Source of the DNA: Flavobacteriaceae bacterium
GTDB lineage: Bacteria; Bacteroidota; Bacteroidia; Flavobacteriales; Flavobacteriaceae
Reading direction: 5' to 3'
DNA length: 33,416 nucleotides
Assembly: GCA_947379965.1 (NCBI GenBank)
Contig: CANCPC010000022.1
Coordinates: forward strand, 1-33,416
Shown: in pieces, positions 16,839 to 24,552 of the stretch
How the letters are laid out: each line of letters opens with the position of its first letter
Position numbering within the stretch: the stretch's first letter is position 1
Program-made: the position numbers and the translations under genes
Notes under the pieces: generated by a model
Told to the model about the DNA's origin: nothing
Database searches by the model: none
Seen by the model: the letters and a program-made list of their open reading frames with translations, nothing else

Positions 16839-17852
16839 TTAATCTCCAATTTTATCTACAAAAGGACGATTTTCTCTATTAGCTATTTCCCAAGCAATGG
16901 CAAAACCCAATTGAGCTCTTTTCTTTAAAGCTTCAAATTCAATTTTCTCAACTTTATCTGTTGGTTTGTGATAATCTACATGCACACCGTTGAAAAGGAA
17001 AACGGATGGAATTCCATTTTTGGCAAAATTGTAATGATCTGAACGGTAATAGAAACGATTCGGATCTTTCTTATCATTAAATTTATAGTCTAAAGCCATA
17101 TGCACAAAGTTTTTATTGGCGTCTTCACAAATATTATATAAATCCGTTGATAAATAATCGGATCCTATCAAATATACATAATTGCTCGAATCATTATGAA
17201 ATTCATCGTGTCTACCTATCATATCGATGTTAATGTCGGTTACGGTATTGGCTAACGGAAACAAAGGATTTTGAGAGTAAAAGCTAGAACCTAAAAGACC
17301 ATGTTCTTCGCCTGTCATATGAATAAAAAGGATAGAACGTTTCGGTCCATGACCTTCATTTTTGGCAATTTGGAAAGCTTGAGCAATTTCAAGTAAGGCC
17401 ACAGTTCCAGAACCATCATCATCGGCACCATTGTGAATTTCACCATTTTTTATACCTACATGGTCATAATGAGCAGAAATTACAATTATTTCATTTGGTT
17501 TTTCAGAGCCCTCAATATACGCCCAGATATTGGCAGAATCGGATAAATTATCATTTCGTTTGGCATTTAAGAATGCAGCAGGTACTTTTTGGTAATAACT
17601 AATTGCACCTTCTGGGAATGGTATTTTATTTGTTTTATAGTGGCTTATCAAATATTCACCCGCTTTTTTCTGTCCTTTCGAACCTGTATCTCTGCCTTCC
17701 ATAGTATCAGATGCAACGATAGAAAGGTGTTTTGTTAAATCTTTTGAAGTTATAGTATTCATGTATTTCGTAAGATTCGTATCAACAGTTACTTTTTGTG
17801 AAAAGCATGATAATGTTGAAGAAAATAAAAGAAGGAATAGGATTTTTTTCAT
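16839..17852 (-). CDS. secreted M28 family zinc peptidase
   Basis: This 337-residue protein has an N-terminal signal peptide (MKKILFLLLFSSTLSCFSQ; Cys16 might instead be lipidated, but the lipobox is not canonical). It is followed by a two-zinc aminopeptidase domain. The metal ligands are readable: His128 in ISAHYDHVG, Asp144 in NGADDDGSGT, Glu182/Glu183 in MTGEEHGLLG, Asp210 in INIDMIGRHDE, and a distal His near 291-295 in GVHVDYHKPTD. It probably trims peptides in the periplasm or outside the cell. The dienelactone-hydrolase-like gene ends 32 bases upstream on the same strand, so the two may be one transcript with this gene second. Substrate preference cannot be read from the sequence. Confidence 0.88.
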   Translation of the reverse strand: MKKILFLLLFSSTLSCFSQKVTVDTNLTKYMNTITSKDLTKHLSIVASDTMEGRDTGSKGQKKAGEYLISHYKTNKIPFPEGAISYYQKVPAAFLNAKRNDNLSDSANIWAYIEGSEKPNEIIVISAHYDHVGIKNGEIHNGADDDGSGTVALLEIAQAFQIAKNEGHGPKRSILFIHMTGEEHGLLGSSFYSQNPLFPLANTVTDINIDMIGRHDEFHNDSSNYVYLIGSDYLSTDLYNICEDANKNFVHMALDYKFNDKKDPNRFYYRSDHYNFAKNGIPSVFLFNGVHVDYHKPTDKVEKIEFEALKKRAQLGFAIAWEIANRENRPFVDKIGD

Positions 17853-17884
17853 GAAATAAATTAATTATTTTTTAGTATAGATTT

Positions 17885-18658
17885 CTATTTTTTAAGTACT
17901 TCGTTTAAGAAAAGTAAAAGATGATTCCAAGATCTTTTCGCAGCTTTTTCATTATAAGCAGCGCCTTTAGAAATATCATTTCCGGATTCGGGATTGGTAA
18001 AGGAATGAACCGCATTTGCATAATAAATCATTTGCCAATCGGCTTTTGCGTCTTTCATCTCTTGTTGAAAACTGGCAACTTCTGCTGAAGATTCAAACGG
18101 ATCATCAGCGCCATGACAAACTAAAACCTTTGCTGTGATTGGTTCTATGTTCCTTTTTGCGTCACGCCCTAATCCGCCATGAAAGGAAACAACTCCTTTT
18201 ATATTCATATTTGATCTTGCGGCTTCAAGTACACCCGTTCCGCCAAAACAATAACCAATAATCACAACATTATCAGGATTAGCACCTGAAAGTATTAATT
18301 GTTTCAATGCTAATGAAATACGCTTTTGATATTCGCTATAATTGTTTTTATAATAGCTAGCATTTTTACCTGCTTCGGCATAATTTTTTGGGTAATTACC
18401 TTCGCCATAAATGTCTGCAACAAAAGCATAATATCCTAATTTAGATAAGTTTTCGGCAGTATCTTTTGAAAGCTTGTCAATTCCCATCCAAGCAGGGAGA
18501 ATTAGAACTCCAGGTTTTTGTTGGCTTTTTAATTTTGGTTGAATGCAGAATCCATTCAAAACCTGAGTGCCATCATTGTATTTTATGGGTTTTAACTGTG
18601 CAAAAGATGCACTAAAGATCGTGAAAAGGGCTAAAAATAGGTAAAGACTTTTTTTCAT
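17885..18658 (-). CDS. secreted dienelactone hydrolase family protein
   Basis: This 257-residue alpha/beta hydrolase starts with a signal peptide (MKKSLYLFLALFTIFSASFA). That makes it unlike the cytoplasmic enzyme of chlorocatechol breakdown. The triad is complete: Cys137 in IGYCFGGTG, Asp186 in CHGADDPFE and His218 in NAVHSFTNP. Cys as nucleophile is typical of true DLH-family members. An in-frame ATG 51 bases upstream (18709) is rejected because it would put 17 residues before the signal peptide. The gene precedes the M28 peptidase with a 32-base gap. The substrate is unknown; an ester or lactone in the periplasm is a fair guess. Confidence 0.85.
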   Translation of the reverse strand: MKKSLYLFLALFTIFSASFAQLKPIKYNDGTQVLNGFCIQPKLKSQQKPGVLILPAWMGIDKLSKDTAENLSKLGYYAFVADIYGEGNYPKNYAEAGKNASYYKNNYSEYQKRISLALKQLILSGANPDNVVIIGYCFGGTGVLEAARSNMNIKGVVSFHGGLGRDAKRNIEPITAKVLVCHGADDPFESSAEVASFQQEMKDAKADWQMIYYANAVHSFTNPESGNDISKGAAYNEKAAKRSWNHLLLFLNEVLKK

Positions 18659-18777
18659 AATGAAATTGTTTTTTACAAATATCTGAAATAAATAAGAATA
18701 GTTGTTCATGAACGATTGTTAATTTTGATACTTTTTTTATAGTATCTATGGGTTTTAATTCATAATGAATTTTACTG

Positions 18778-18838
18778 TAAAGACGCGAAGTTTTATGGTA
18801 ATAATTTTTAAAATATTAGAATAAAACTGCGCCTTTGT
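18778..18838. repeat. degenerate intergenic inverted repeat
   Basis: AAAGACGCGAAGTTTTAT (about 18779-18796) and ATAAAACTGCGCCTTTG (about 18820-18836) are imperfect reverse complements around an AT-rich centre. It is GC-richer than its flanks and looks like a decayed copy of an interspersed element. The rest of the 209-base gap shows only a GATACT/AGTATC hairpin at 18727-18746. Confidence 0.4.
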
Positions 18839-18867
18839 AGTAAGATTTTAATTTTTTTAAATGTTAA

Positions 18868-19320
18868 TTACAAACTTACATTTCGCTTGAAAGCACAACC
18901 CAATTCCATTATCGAATCGGTTTTTGAAATACCTGGAATAGTATCGATTTTTTCATAAAGAACTCTTCGCATGTGTTCATGGTTTTTTGCGATAATTTTA
19001 ATGTATAGGGTGTATAAACCAGAAATATAATAGCATTCAGTGATTTCAGGAATCTTTTTTAACTCTTCGATAATTCGACTTGAATCTTGGTCTTTATTCA
19101 AAGTAATTCCTGTAAAAGCACCCCAATCATACCCTATTTGTTTCTCGTTTATTACAGGTTTTATTCCAATAAGTATTCCTTGCTTTATTAATCGGTTCAC
19201 ACGCTGATGCACCATGGTATTCGAGATTTTTAAATTGGTGGCAATTGTCGAATACGCCATTCGGCCGTCTTTTTCTAATTCCTTGATGATATTGGTATCA
19301 AATTGATCTACTATTTTCAT
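18868..19320 (-). CDS. Lrp/AsnC family transcriptional regulator
   Basis: This 150-residue protein has an N-terminal helix-turn-helix (residues 8-55, with MAYSTIATNLKISNTMVHQR and RVNRLIKQGIL) and a C-terminal RAM ligand-binding domain with the usual beta-alpha-beta-beta-alpha-beta pattern (about 65-145). Lrp-type proteins bind amino acids and act as dimers or octamers. It is divergent from the ornithine aminotransferase gene across 147 bases that contain a strong palindrome. Control of that gene and of itself, with ornithine, arginine or another amino acid as signal, is therefore likely; the ligand is inferred. Length is normal and no key region is missing. Confidence 0.88.
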   Translation of the reverse strand: MKIVDQFDTNIIKELEKDGRMAYSTIATNLKISNTMVHQRVNRLIKQGILIGIKPVINEKQIGYDWGAFTGITLNKDQDSSRIIEELKKIPEITECYYISGLYTLYIKIIAKNHEHMRRVLYEKIDTIPGISKTDSIMELGCAFKRNVSL

Positions 19321-19365
19321 GATTAATAATTTAATTGACTTTTATTTTTACTTTAAAAATTAATA

Positions 19366-19392
19366 TGACTTATTTGATTCAAATGTAAGTCA
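19366..19392. promoter_or_regulatory. palindromic operator between lrp and rocD
   Basis: TGACTTATTTGA and TCAAATGTAAGTCA are arms of a nested palindrome (TGACTTA...TAAGTCA outside, TTTGATTCAAA inside). A further half-site TGACTTTT lies at 19336-19343. Read on the minus strand, the right arm contains TACATTTG (19387-19380), a candidate -7 box for lrp itself. The whole site lies just upstream of the rocD -33 box. Binding here could repress lrp and activate rocD. Confidence 0.6.
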
Positions 19393-19408
19393 AAATTTTT
19401 ATTTTTTA

Positions 19409-19437
19409 TTGTTAAATAAAATATTGTACTAATTTTG
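19409..19437 (+). promoter_or_regulatory. rocD promoter
   Basis: TTG (19409-19411), 18 bases, then TAATTTTG (19430-19437) fits the Bacteroidota consensus. The start would be near 19444, about 24 bases before the ATG. The palindrome at 19366-19392 ends 17 bases before the -33 box, an activator-like position. Confidence 0.75.
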
Positions 19438-19467
19438 TATTCGAGATATTTTTAAAACCAACCTATT

Positions 19468-20751
19468 ATGGAACAAATACACCAAAGACTTTCTTCAAAA
19501 TCCGAAGAATTGATAGCAAAAGAGAATCAATATGGTGCTCATAATTATCATTCGTTGCCTGTAGTTCTCGAAAGAGGGGAAGGTGTTTATGTTTGGGACA
19601 TAGATGGGAAAAAATATTTTGATTTTCTTTCTGCTTATTCTGCGGTGAATCAAGGGCATTGTCACCCGAAAATTGTGGATGCCATGATTAAACAAGCGCA
19701 AACATTAACTTTGACTTCCCGTGCTTTTTTCAATGATCAATTAGGGAAATACGAAGAATATATAACCAACTATTTTAATTTTGACAAGGTTTTACCAATG
19801 AATACAGGTGCCGAAGCAGTTGAAACGGCTCTTAAATTATGTCGGAAATGGGCATATGAAGTCAAAGGGATTCCTGAAAACCAAGCTCAAATTATTGTTT
19901 GTGAAAACAATTTCCACGGAAGAACAACTACTATAATTTCGTTTTCGAATGATGAAACGGCTCGTAAAAGCTTTGGTCCATTTACAGATGGATTCATCAA
20001 AATTCCGTATGATGATATCGAAGCTTTAGAAAATGTATTAAAATCATCGACTAATATCGCGGGATTTTTGGTTGAACCTATTCAAGGTGAAGCAGGTGTT
20101 TATGTGCCTTCCGAAGGTTATTTGGCGAAAGCCAAAGCGCTTTGCAAGCAACATAATACCTTATTTATAGCTGACGAAGTGCAAACGGGAATTGCAAGAA
20201 CGGGAAGATTATTGGCCACTTGCGGTAACTGTACTTGTAAAAATGGGTGTGAAAATACGCCAGAGATAAAACCTGATATTCTTATTTTAGGAAAAGCACT
20301 TTCTGGTGGTGTTTATCCTGTATCGGCAGTTTTAGCCAATAATGAAATCATGAATGTTATCAAACCAGGTCAACACGGATCTACTTTTGGTGGAAATCCA
20401 ATTGCTGCTGCTGTTGCAATTGCCGCTCTTGAAGTAATCAAAGACGAAAAACTTGCCGATAATTCAGCCTATTTAGGAAATATTTTGAGAAATGGATTGA
20501 ACGAAATTGCACAAAGAAATTCCTTGATTACGCTAGTTCGAGGAAAAGGTTTGCTCAATGCAATTGTTATAAATTGCGAAGAAAACTCCAATTTGGCTTG
20601 GGAAGTTTGCATGAAATTTAGCGAATATGGATTATTGGCAAAACCAACACATGGTAATAAAATTCGATTGGCGCCGCCATTAGTTATCACCGAAAGTCAA
20701 ATTAATGAGTGTTTAGCTATAATTGAAAAAGCTTTGAATGATTTTAAATGA
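19468..20751 (+). CDS. rocD: ornithine aminotransferase
   Basis: This 427-residue class III PLP aminotransferase converts ornithine and 2-oxoglutarate to glutamate semialdehyde and glutamate, linking arginine breakdown to proline and glutamate. The sequence shows [14 protein letters not shown] (57-70), the cofactor-site [13 protein letters not shown] (112-124), Asp236 in ADEVQTG and the Schiff-base Lys276 in ILGKALSGG. The ornithine-specific region near Tyr58 is kept. Between residues 252 and 261 it has a four-cysteine loop (C252, C255, C257, C261) just before the PLP lysine; most rocD proteins I know are shorter here. It is divergent from an Lrp regulator, its likely controller. 4-aminobutyrate or acetylornithine aminotransferase is less likely given the N-terminal motifs. 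Confidence 0.9.
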   Translation: MEQIHQRLSSKSEELIAKENQYGAHNYHSLPVVLERGEGVYVWDIDGKKYFDFLSAYSAVNQGHCHPKIVDAMIKQAQTLTLTSRAFFNDQLGKYEEYITNYFNFDKVLPMNTGAEAVETALKLCRKWAYEVKGIPENQAQIIVCENNFHGRTTTIISFSNDETARKSFGPFTDGFIKIPYDDIEALENVLKSSTNIAGFLVEPIQGEAGVYVPSEGYLAKAKALCKQHNTLFIADEVQTGIARTGRLLATCGNCTCKNGCENTPEIKPDILILGKALSGGVYPVSAVLANNEIMNVIKPGQHGSTFGGNPIAAAVAIAALEVIKDEKLADNSAYLGNILRNGLNEIAQRNSLITLVRGKGLLNAIVINCEENSNLAWEVCMKFSEYGLLAKPTHGNKIRLAPPLVITESQINECLAIIEKALNDFK

Positions 20752-20841
20752 TTTTTTTAGAGAGAATTAGCTTCCTAGCTTCTTTTCTTGCTTTATATTT
20801 GGATACAACTTTAGTTTCTTAATTTTTGGATATATTTAAAA

Positions 20842-21261
20842 ATGACAAACTCAGAATTTACAATACGATTATTTACCGCATTATTAGCTGGACTTTTAAT
20901 AGGTTTTGAGAGACAATGGCATCATAAATCAGCTGGTCTCAGAACTAATACTTTGGTTTCAGTAGGTTCAGCACTATTTGTATTACTGTCAGTAATTCTT
21001 ACTCAAAATGGCAATGGCGATGTAACCCGAATAATTGGTCAAGTGGTTACTGGTATTGGTTTTTTGTGTGCTGGTATCATTTTTAGAGAAGGTATAAGCG
21101 TTCATGGATTAACCACAGCGGTAACTGTTTGGTGTTGTGCAGCAATTGGCTGCGTAGCTGCTGCGGGCTTTTATGCTGAGACATTTATAGGCACTTCAAT
21201 AATTATAATTATCAATGTTATTTTGAAACCATTAGATGATTGGTTGTCTAAAAGACCTTAA
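20842..21261 (+). CDS. MgtC/SapB family membrane protein (short form)
   Basis: This 139-residue protein is a bare MgtC domain of four or five membrane helices. Family motifs are GLLIGFERQ with KSAGLRTNTLVSVGSALF (about residues 17-47) and GFLCAGIIFREG followed by GLTTAVTVWCCAAIG (about 73-101). The C-terminal ACT-like domain of Salmonella MgtC is absent, as in most environmental members. MgtC affects F-type ATPase and growth in low magnesium in pathogens; the role here is unknown. A TATATTTG at 20794-20801 could be its -7 box, though no TTG is well placed upstream. It converges with the universal stress protein gene over 49 bases with no clear terminator. Confidence 0.85.
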   Translation: MTNSEFTIRLFTALLAGLLIGFERQWHHKSAGLRTNTLVSVGSALFVLLSVILTQNGNGDVTRIIGQVVTGIGFLCAGIIFREGISVHGLTTAVTVWCCAAIGCVAAAGFYAETFIGTSIIIIINVILKPLDDWLSKRP

Positions 21262-21310
21262 TGAATTTACACATTTAGATTTCATTCAACTACAGATTGA
21301 AGTTTTATAA

Positions 21311-21772
21311 TTAATCGTTTGTAGGTATTGTAAGCAAAGGTATTTTAGATTTTTTTAGTACTTGAACCGCAACATCAGGTAGTAGTAATCGGTCAATTCC
21401 TTTGTGTCTGTGAGATCCCATTACAATTAAATCTACTTTGTGTATTTTAGAATATTCTAAAATTGCTTCATCTGTTTCCCCTTCGAGAACAATCGTTTGA
21501 ATTGTTTTGTCTCCAAGATACAAAATAGTAGCTTCTAGATAATTCTGTGCTTCTTCTTTTATTTGATTTATAGTAGCATTTATGTCTAAAGGGAACCCAT
21601 TTTCGTAACCCATTAGACTAATCGTTGTGTAGGGCATTCCATATAAATCTGGATCAGAGATGGCGTGAGCCAAAACAATTTTAGCATTTAAGTTTTTTGC
21701 GATTTTAAAGCCAGCTTCTGCTACTTTTTTTGCTGACGTTGAATAGTCAATAGCAATAAGAATTTTTTTCAT
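21311..21772 (-). CDS. universal stress protein with degenerate nucleotide site
   Basis: This 153-residue protein is one UspA domain: MKKILIAIDYSTSAKKVAEAG at the start, then IVLAHAISDPD, EAILEYSKIHKVDLIVMGSH and IPLLTIP at the end. ATP-binding members carry G-x2-G-x9-G-S/T near the C-terminus. Here the segment reads GSHRHKGIDRLLLPDVA, so the final G-S/T is replaced by P-D. It probably does not bind ATP in the usual way. The start at 21772 (MKKILIAIDYS) is preferred over an ATG 78 bases upstream that adds a basic leader without family similarity. A perfect 11-base inverted repeat lies upstream at 21856-21881. Confidence 0.83.
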   Translation of the reverse strand: MKKILIAIDYSTSAKKVAEAGFKIAKNLNAKIVLAHAISDPDLYGMPYTTISLMGYENGFPLDINATINQIKEEAQNYLEATILYLGDKTIQTIVLEGETDEAILEYSKIHKVDLIVMGSHRHKGIDRLLLPDVAVQVLKKSKIPLLTIPTND

Positions 21773-21855
21773 GTTTTGATTATTTAATTCCCTATTAAAA
21801 TCAGGATTTTTTAAAATAAAACGACTTCGAAATCTTAACCTGATTATCACTATTA

Positions 21856-21881
21856 AATTTACAATAAATATATTGTAAATT
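21856..21881. promoter_or_regulatory. perfect inverted repeat upstream of the universal stress protein gene
   Basis: AATTTACAATA and TATTGTAAATT are perfect 11-base arms around AATA. It lies about 84 bases upstream of the usp start and 51 bases downstream of the nuclease stop, with no T-run typical of a terminator. A dimeric regulator site, for example of the CRP/FNR class, is the simplest reading, but the sequence is not the classical FNR or CRP box. Confidence 0.5.
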
Positions 21882-21932
21882 AGGTATTAAAATCATCAAA
21901 TAAATATTTGAATTAATAGATAAAAAAAAATG

Positions 21933-22697
21933 TTAGTTTTTGAAAACTGTTTTTAAAACTGCTGCTAATCGAATGCCCGCTTTATGAATTTGGCTTTCTA
22001 TTACAAGTGCATTTTTACTAGCATATTCTTCGGTAATTTGATTGCCTCCAGTATTATAAATAGGATCTAATAAAGTCCTTGATTCTTTAGCCCAATTCAG
22101 TATATTAATCTTATTTAATTTTCGAAGTTCTTTTTTTGAAAATTGAAATTTCTGACAATCCTCAAGTGTGATTTCTTTCTTTTCGATTATTCCAGAATCC
22201 CATAATGAATGTAGATTAATTCCTTTGTCATTATACAGAACTTGTAATGAATTTCCTCCTTTATCTGAAGTATAACCTACGTGAAGCGGTTGGTGTAAAT
22301 CACCAATTAAATGAAAAATAATTTCTATTTTAGTTTTAATATCTTCTTTTGAAAGTTTTTTTCTGTCTTTTAATTCTTTTATAGTTGCATCTAATTTGTA
22401 AATTATATTATCCCCACTTATCTCAACAACCGCTTCATTTCTTTCAAAATCTACATAATGATAGGGTTTCATGTAGTCATAAGAATGATTACTCCGTACA
22501 CTATCCATCCAATTTGCAGCATCTTCGATAGAGGTCCCATCTAGATATTCTAAAACTATTTTTTTTGTGTTTTCATCTAAATAACTAAAAGCAATTTCTG
22601 CAACATAAGCATGACCTTTTTTACCCCATGCTAAAGTTTTATTTGATGATAGTATTGTTAAAACTAATAAAGTTCCTATAATATATTTTTTAATCAT
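21933..22697 (-). CDS. secreted S1/P1-type nuclease
   Basis: This 254-residue protein is a trinuclear-zinc endonuclease acting on single-stranded DNA and RNA outside the cytoplasm. The signal peptide ends at Ala23, so the mature chain starts at Trp24, whose amino group binds zinc in this family. All nine ligands are present: Trp24, His29 (WGKKGHAYVA), Asp65 (ANWMDS), His80 (YHYVDFE), His129, Asp133 and His139 (FHLIGDLHQPLHVG), His163 and Asp167 (NLHSLWDSGI). Length fits the bacterial branch. It likely scavenges phosphate and nucleosides from environmental nucleic acid, as its relatives do. It is monocistronic, with pirin divergent upstream. Confidence 0.9.
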   Translation of the reverse strand: MIKKYIIGTLLVLTILSSNKTLAWGKKGHAYVAEIAFSYLDENTKKIVLEYLDGTSIEDAANWMDSVRSNHSYDYMKPYHYVDFERNEAVVEISGDNIIYKLDATIKELKDRKKLSKEDIKTKIEIIFHLIGDLHQPLHVGYTSDKGGNSLQVLYNDKGINLHSLWDSGIIEKKEITLEDCQKFQFSKKELRKLNKINILNWAKESRTLLDPIYNTGGNQITEEYASKNALVIESQIHKAGIRLAAVLKTVFKN

Positions 22698-22779
22698 TGC
22701 TTTTTTTTTGTAAAGATAATCAATGGTGAAGAAATGATAATTAAAATTGTAAAATCAAAACTGAAAAAAAATGAATCAA

Positions 22780-22811
22780 TTTGAAGCCATTTATTTTCTT
22801 AACTATTTTTG
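22780..22811 (+). promoter_or_regulatory. promoter of the pirin gene
   Basis: TTTG (22780-22783), 20 bases, then TATTTTTG (22804-22811) fits the Bacteroidota consensus. The start would be near 22818, about 19 bases before the ATG. Confidence 0.72.
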
Positions 22812-22836
22812 TAATTTTATAATTTCTTAAAAATAT

Positions 22837-23715
22837 ATGAAAGTAAAAAATATAGAAATAGTTATTTCACCAAGCCCACCGCATTATGTAGGAGATGGAT
22901 TTAGGGTACATAATTTTATACCAGGTATTTATGGTCTTGATATGCAGCGTATGACTCCATTTATTATGTTGGATTACAATGCTAAATTTTACTTCCCACC
23001 TAGTGAAACTCCAAAAGGAGTTGGTGTGCATCCTCATCGAGGTTTCGAAACCGTTACAATTGCCTACAAAGGAAAAGTAGAACATCATGATAGCAGTGGA
23101 GGCGGAGGAATTATAGGCGAAGGCGATGTTCAATGGATGACAGCCGCTTCAGGGGTTTTGCATAAGGAGTTTCACGAAGTAAATTTTAGTAAAGAAGGGG
23201 GAGATTTTCAGATGGTACAACTTTGGGTAAATCTTCCTGCCAAATACAAAATGAGTCCTCCAAAATATCAAAGTATAGAAAATAAGAATATTCCAAAATA
23301 TGGAATTGAAAATAATGGAGGAGAAATAGAGGTAATTGCGGGAGAATACAAGGGAATTAAAGGGGCTGCTTTTACTTTTACATCGGTTCATTTACTCAAT
23401 GCAAAACTGAATAAAGGAGCAAAAATCGATTATAGTTTTCCTGCCAAATTCAATACGGCACTTTTGGTAATCGAAGGAAGTATTATCGTAAACGACACCG
23501 AACAAATTCCTACGAATCATTTTGTTTTATTCGAAAATAAGGGAGAAAATTTTACTTTAGGAGCAAATGAAAATTCAATAATTTTAGTTTTGAGTGGCGA
23601 ACCTATAGACGAACCTATTGCTTCTCATGAGCCTTTTGTAATGAATACCAGACAAGAATTAATCGAAGCGTTTTATGATTTTAATCAAGGAAAATTTGGT
23701 AATTTAGAAGATTAA
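22837..23715 (+). CDS. pirin family protein
   Basis: This 292-residue bicupin matches pirin in length. The N-terminal cupin metal site is intact: His65 and His67 in GVHPHRGFETVT, His109 and Glu111 in SGVLHKEFHE, preceded by GEGDVQWMTA. Pirins bind iron; some bacterial members (YhhW) act as quercetin dioxygenases and others modulate metabolic enzymes. The role here cannot be told. The C-terminal cupin (about 185-285) lacks obvious metal residues, as usual. It is a single gene with a good promoter, and converges with the next gene over 38 bases. Confidence 0.88.
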   Translation: MKVKNIEIVISPSPPHYVGDGFRVHNFIPGIYGLDMQRMTPFIMLDYNAKFYFPPSETPKGVGVHPHRGFETVTIAYKGKVEHHDSSGGGGIIGEGDVQWMTAASGVLHKEFHEVNFSKEGGDFQMVQLWVNLPAKYKMSPPKYQSIENKNIPKYGIENNGGEIEVIAGEYKGIKGAAFTFTSVHLLNAKLNKGAKIDYSFPAKFNTALLVIEGSIIVNDTEQIPTNHFVLFENKGENFTLGANENSIILVLSGEPIDEPIASHEPFVMNTRQELIEAFYDFNQGKFGNLED

Positions 23716-23753
23716 AAATAAATATTAAAGATAATTTAATTTAGAATGTTTTA

Positions 23754-24314
23754 TTAATAATACAATCTAAAATCGAGCAGTTTACAAAGGTTATAATGCT
23801 TTTCGTATAATGTTTCTACAATTTCTACTACATTATCATGCTCGAGGCAAAAGCCAAAGAAAGTTTTGTCGATTTTATAACTACTTATGTTTTTAGACGC
23901 AGCTCCATAACCAGAGATCGCTTTTGCACCTGTGACGTCTATGAAATATTGTGCTTCTTCTTCGGTTAAATCTAAAGCTTTGCGATTGGCAAAATGTAAA
24001 ATTTTCCCCTTCATTTTTCCTTCAAAGATTTCCGCTATTTCTTCTAAACTATAATGATAGTCATTGATGCAAATCGTGTTTCCTTCACCTGCCATGACGA
24101 GGTAGATTATTTCATAATCTTCAAAATCATGATCTTCATAAAGTAAGGCATTTAGACTTTCCTCTAATCCTTCAATAGTATCGCATAACTTATAAATGCT
24201 TGAAATTCCTTGCTCAAATGCTAGTTTTTCAAGATTTTTTACAACATCTGATTTTGTATTTAATTCTATATCAGGAACAGCCTCGAGGCAAAAAATAAAG
24301 GAGTCGTTATCCAT
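23754..24314 (-). CDS. protein of unknown function (DUF6642-like)
   Basis: The 186-residue product starts MDNDSFIFCLEAVPDIELN. It is acidic, has no signal peptide and no membrane helix, and looks like a compact alpha/beta protein. The middle reads IIYLVMAGEGNTICINDYHY, followed by SLEEIAEIFEGKMKGKILHF, and later TGAKAISGYGAASKNISSY. The alternation of hydrophobic strands and the pattern near residues 60-125 resemble caspase-like or CHAT-like folds, but I cannot place the His-Cys dyad with confidence. I believe it belongs to the family named DUF6642, found in Flavobacteriia, but this is from memory. The ATG 45 bases upstream (24359) is possible but less likely. Confidence 0.7.
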   Translation of the reverse strand: MDNDSFIFCLEAVPDIELNTKSDVVKNLEKLAFEQGISSIYKLCDTIEGLEESLNALLYEDHDFEDYEIIYLVMAGEGNTICINDYHYSLEEIAEIFEGKMKGKILHFANRKALDLTEEEAQYFIDVTGAKAISGYGAASKNISSYKIDKTFFGFCLEHDNVVEIVETLYEKHYNLCKLLDFRLYY

Positions 24315-24517
24315 TTTTTGTTCTTTATTACAAATATAGGAATGTTTTATTAGAGTCAAAAATGCCGATGCATTCTTAAAAAATTATATAAACGACACTT
24401 TATGATATGTATCTTTAAATGCACTATGAATTTTGAAATTTAAAATTGATAACTAAAAAGTAGTAAATCGTTACGAAATCTTTAAACTTTTAACAGTATA
24501 CTTCAAACAAAAAAACT

Positions 24518-24525
24518 TAATTTTG
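24518..24525 (+). promoter_or_regulatory. -7 box of the lpdA promoter
   Basis: TAATTTTG matches TAnnTTTG 27 bases before the ATG at 24553. No convincing TTG is found 17-23 bases upstream, so the assignment is tentative. The rest of the 238-base gap upstream is AT-rich, with no other feature seen. Confidence 0.5.
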
Positions 24526-24552
24526 CAACACTAAAAATAAAAAACAAAAACT

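Noticed and set aside
18727..18746. GATACT/AGTATC hairpin as a terminator
   Set aside because: The stem is six AT-rich pairs with an eight-base loop and no T-run after it on either strand.
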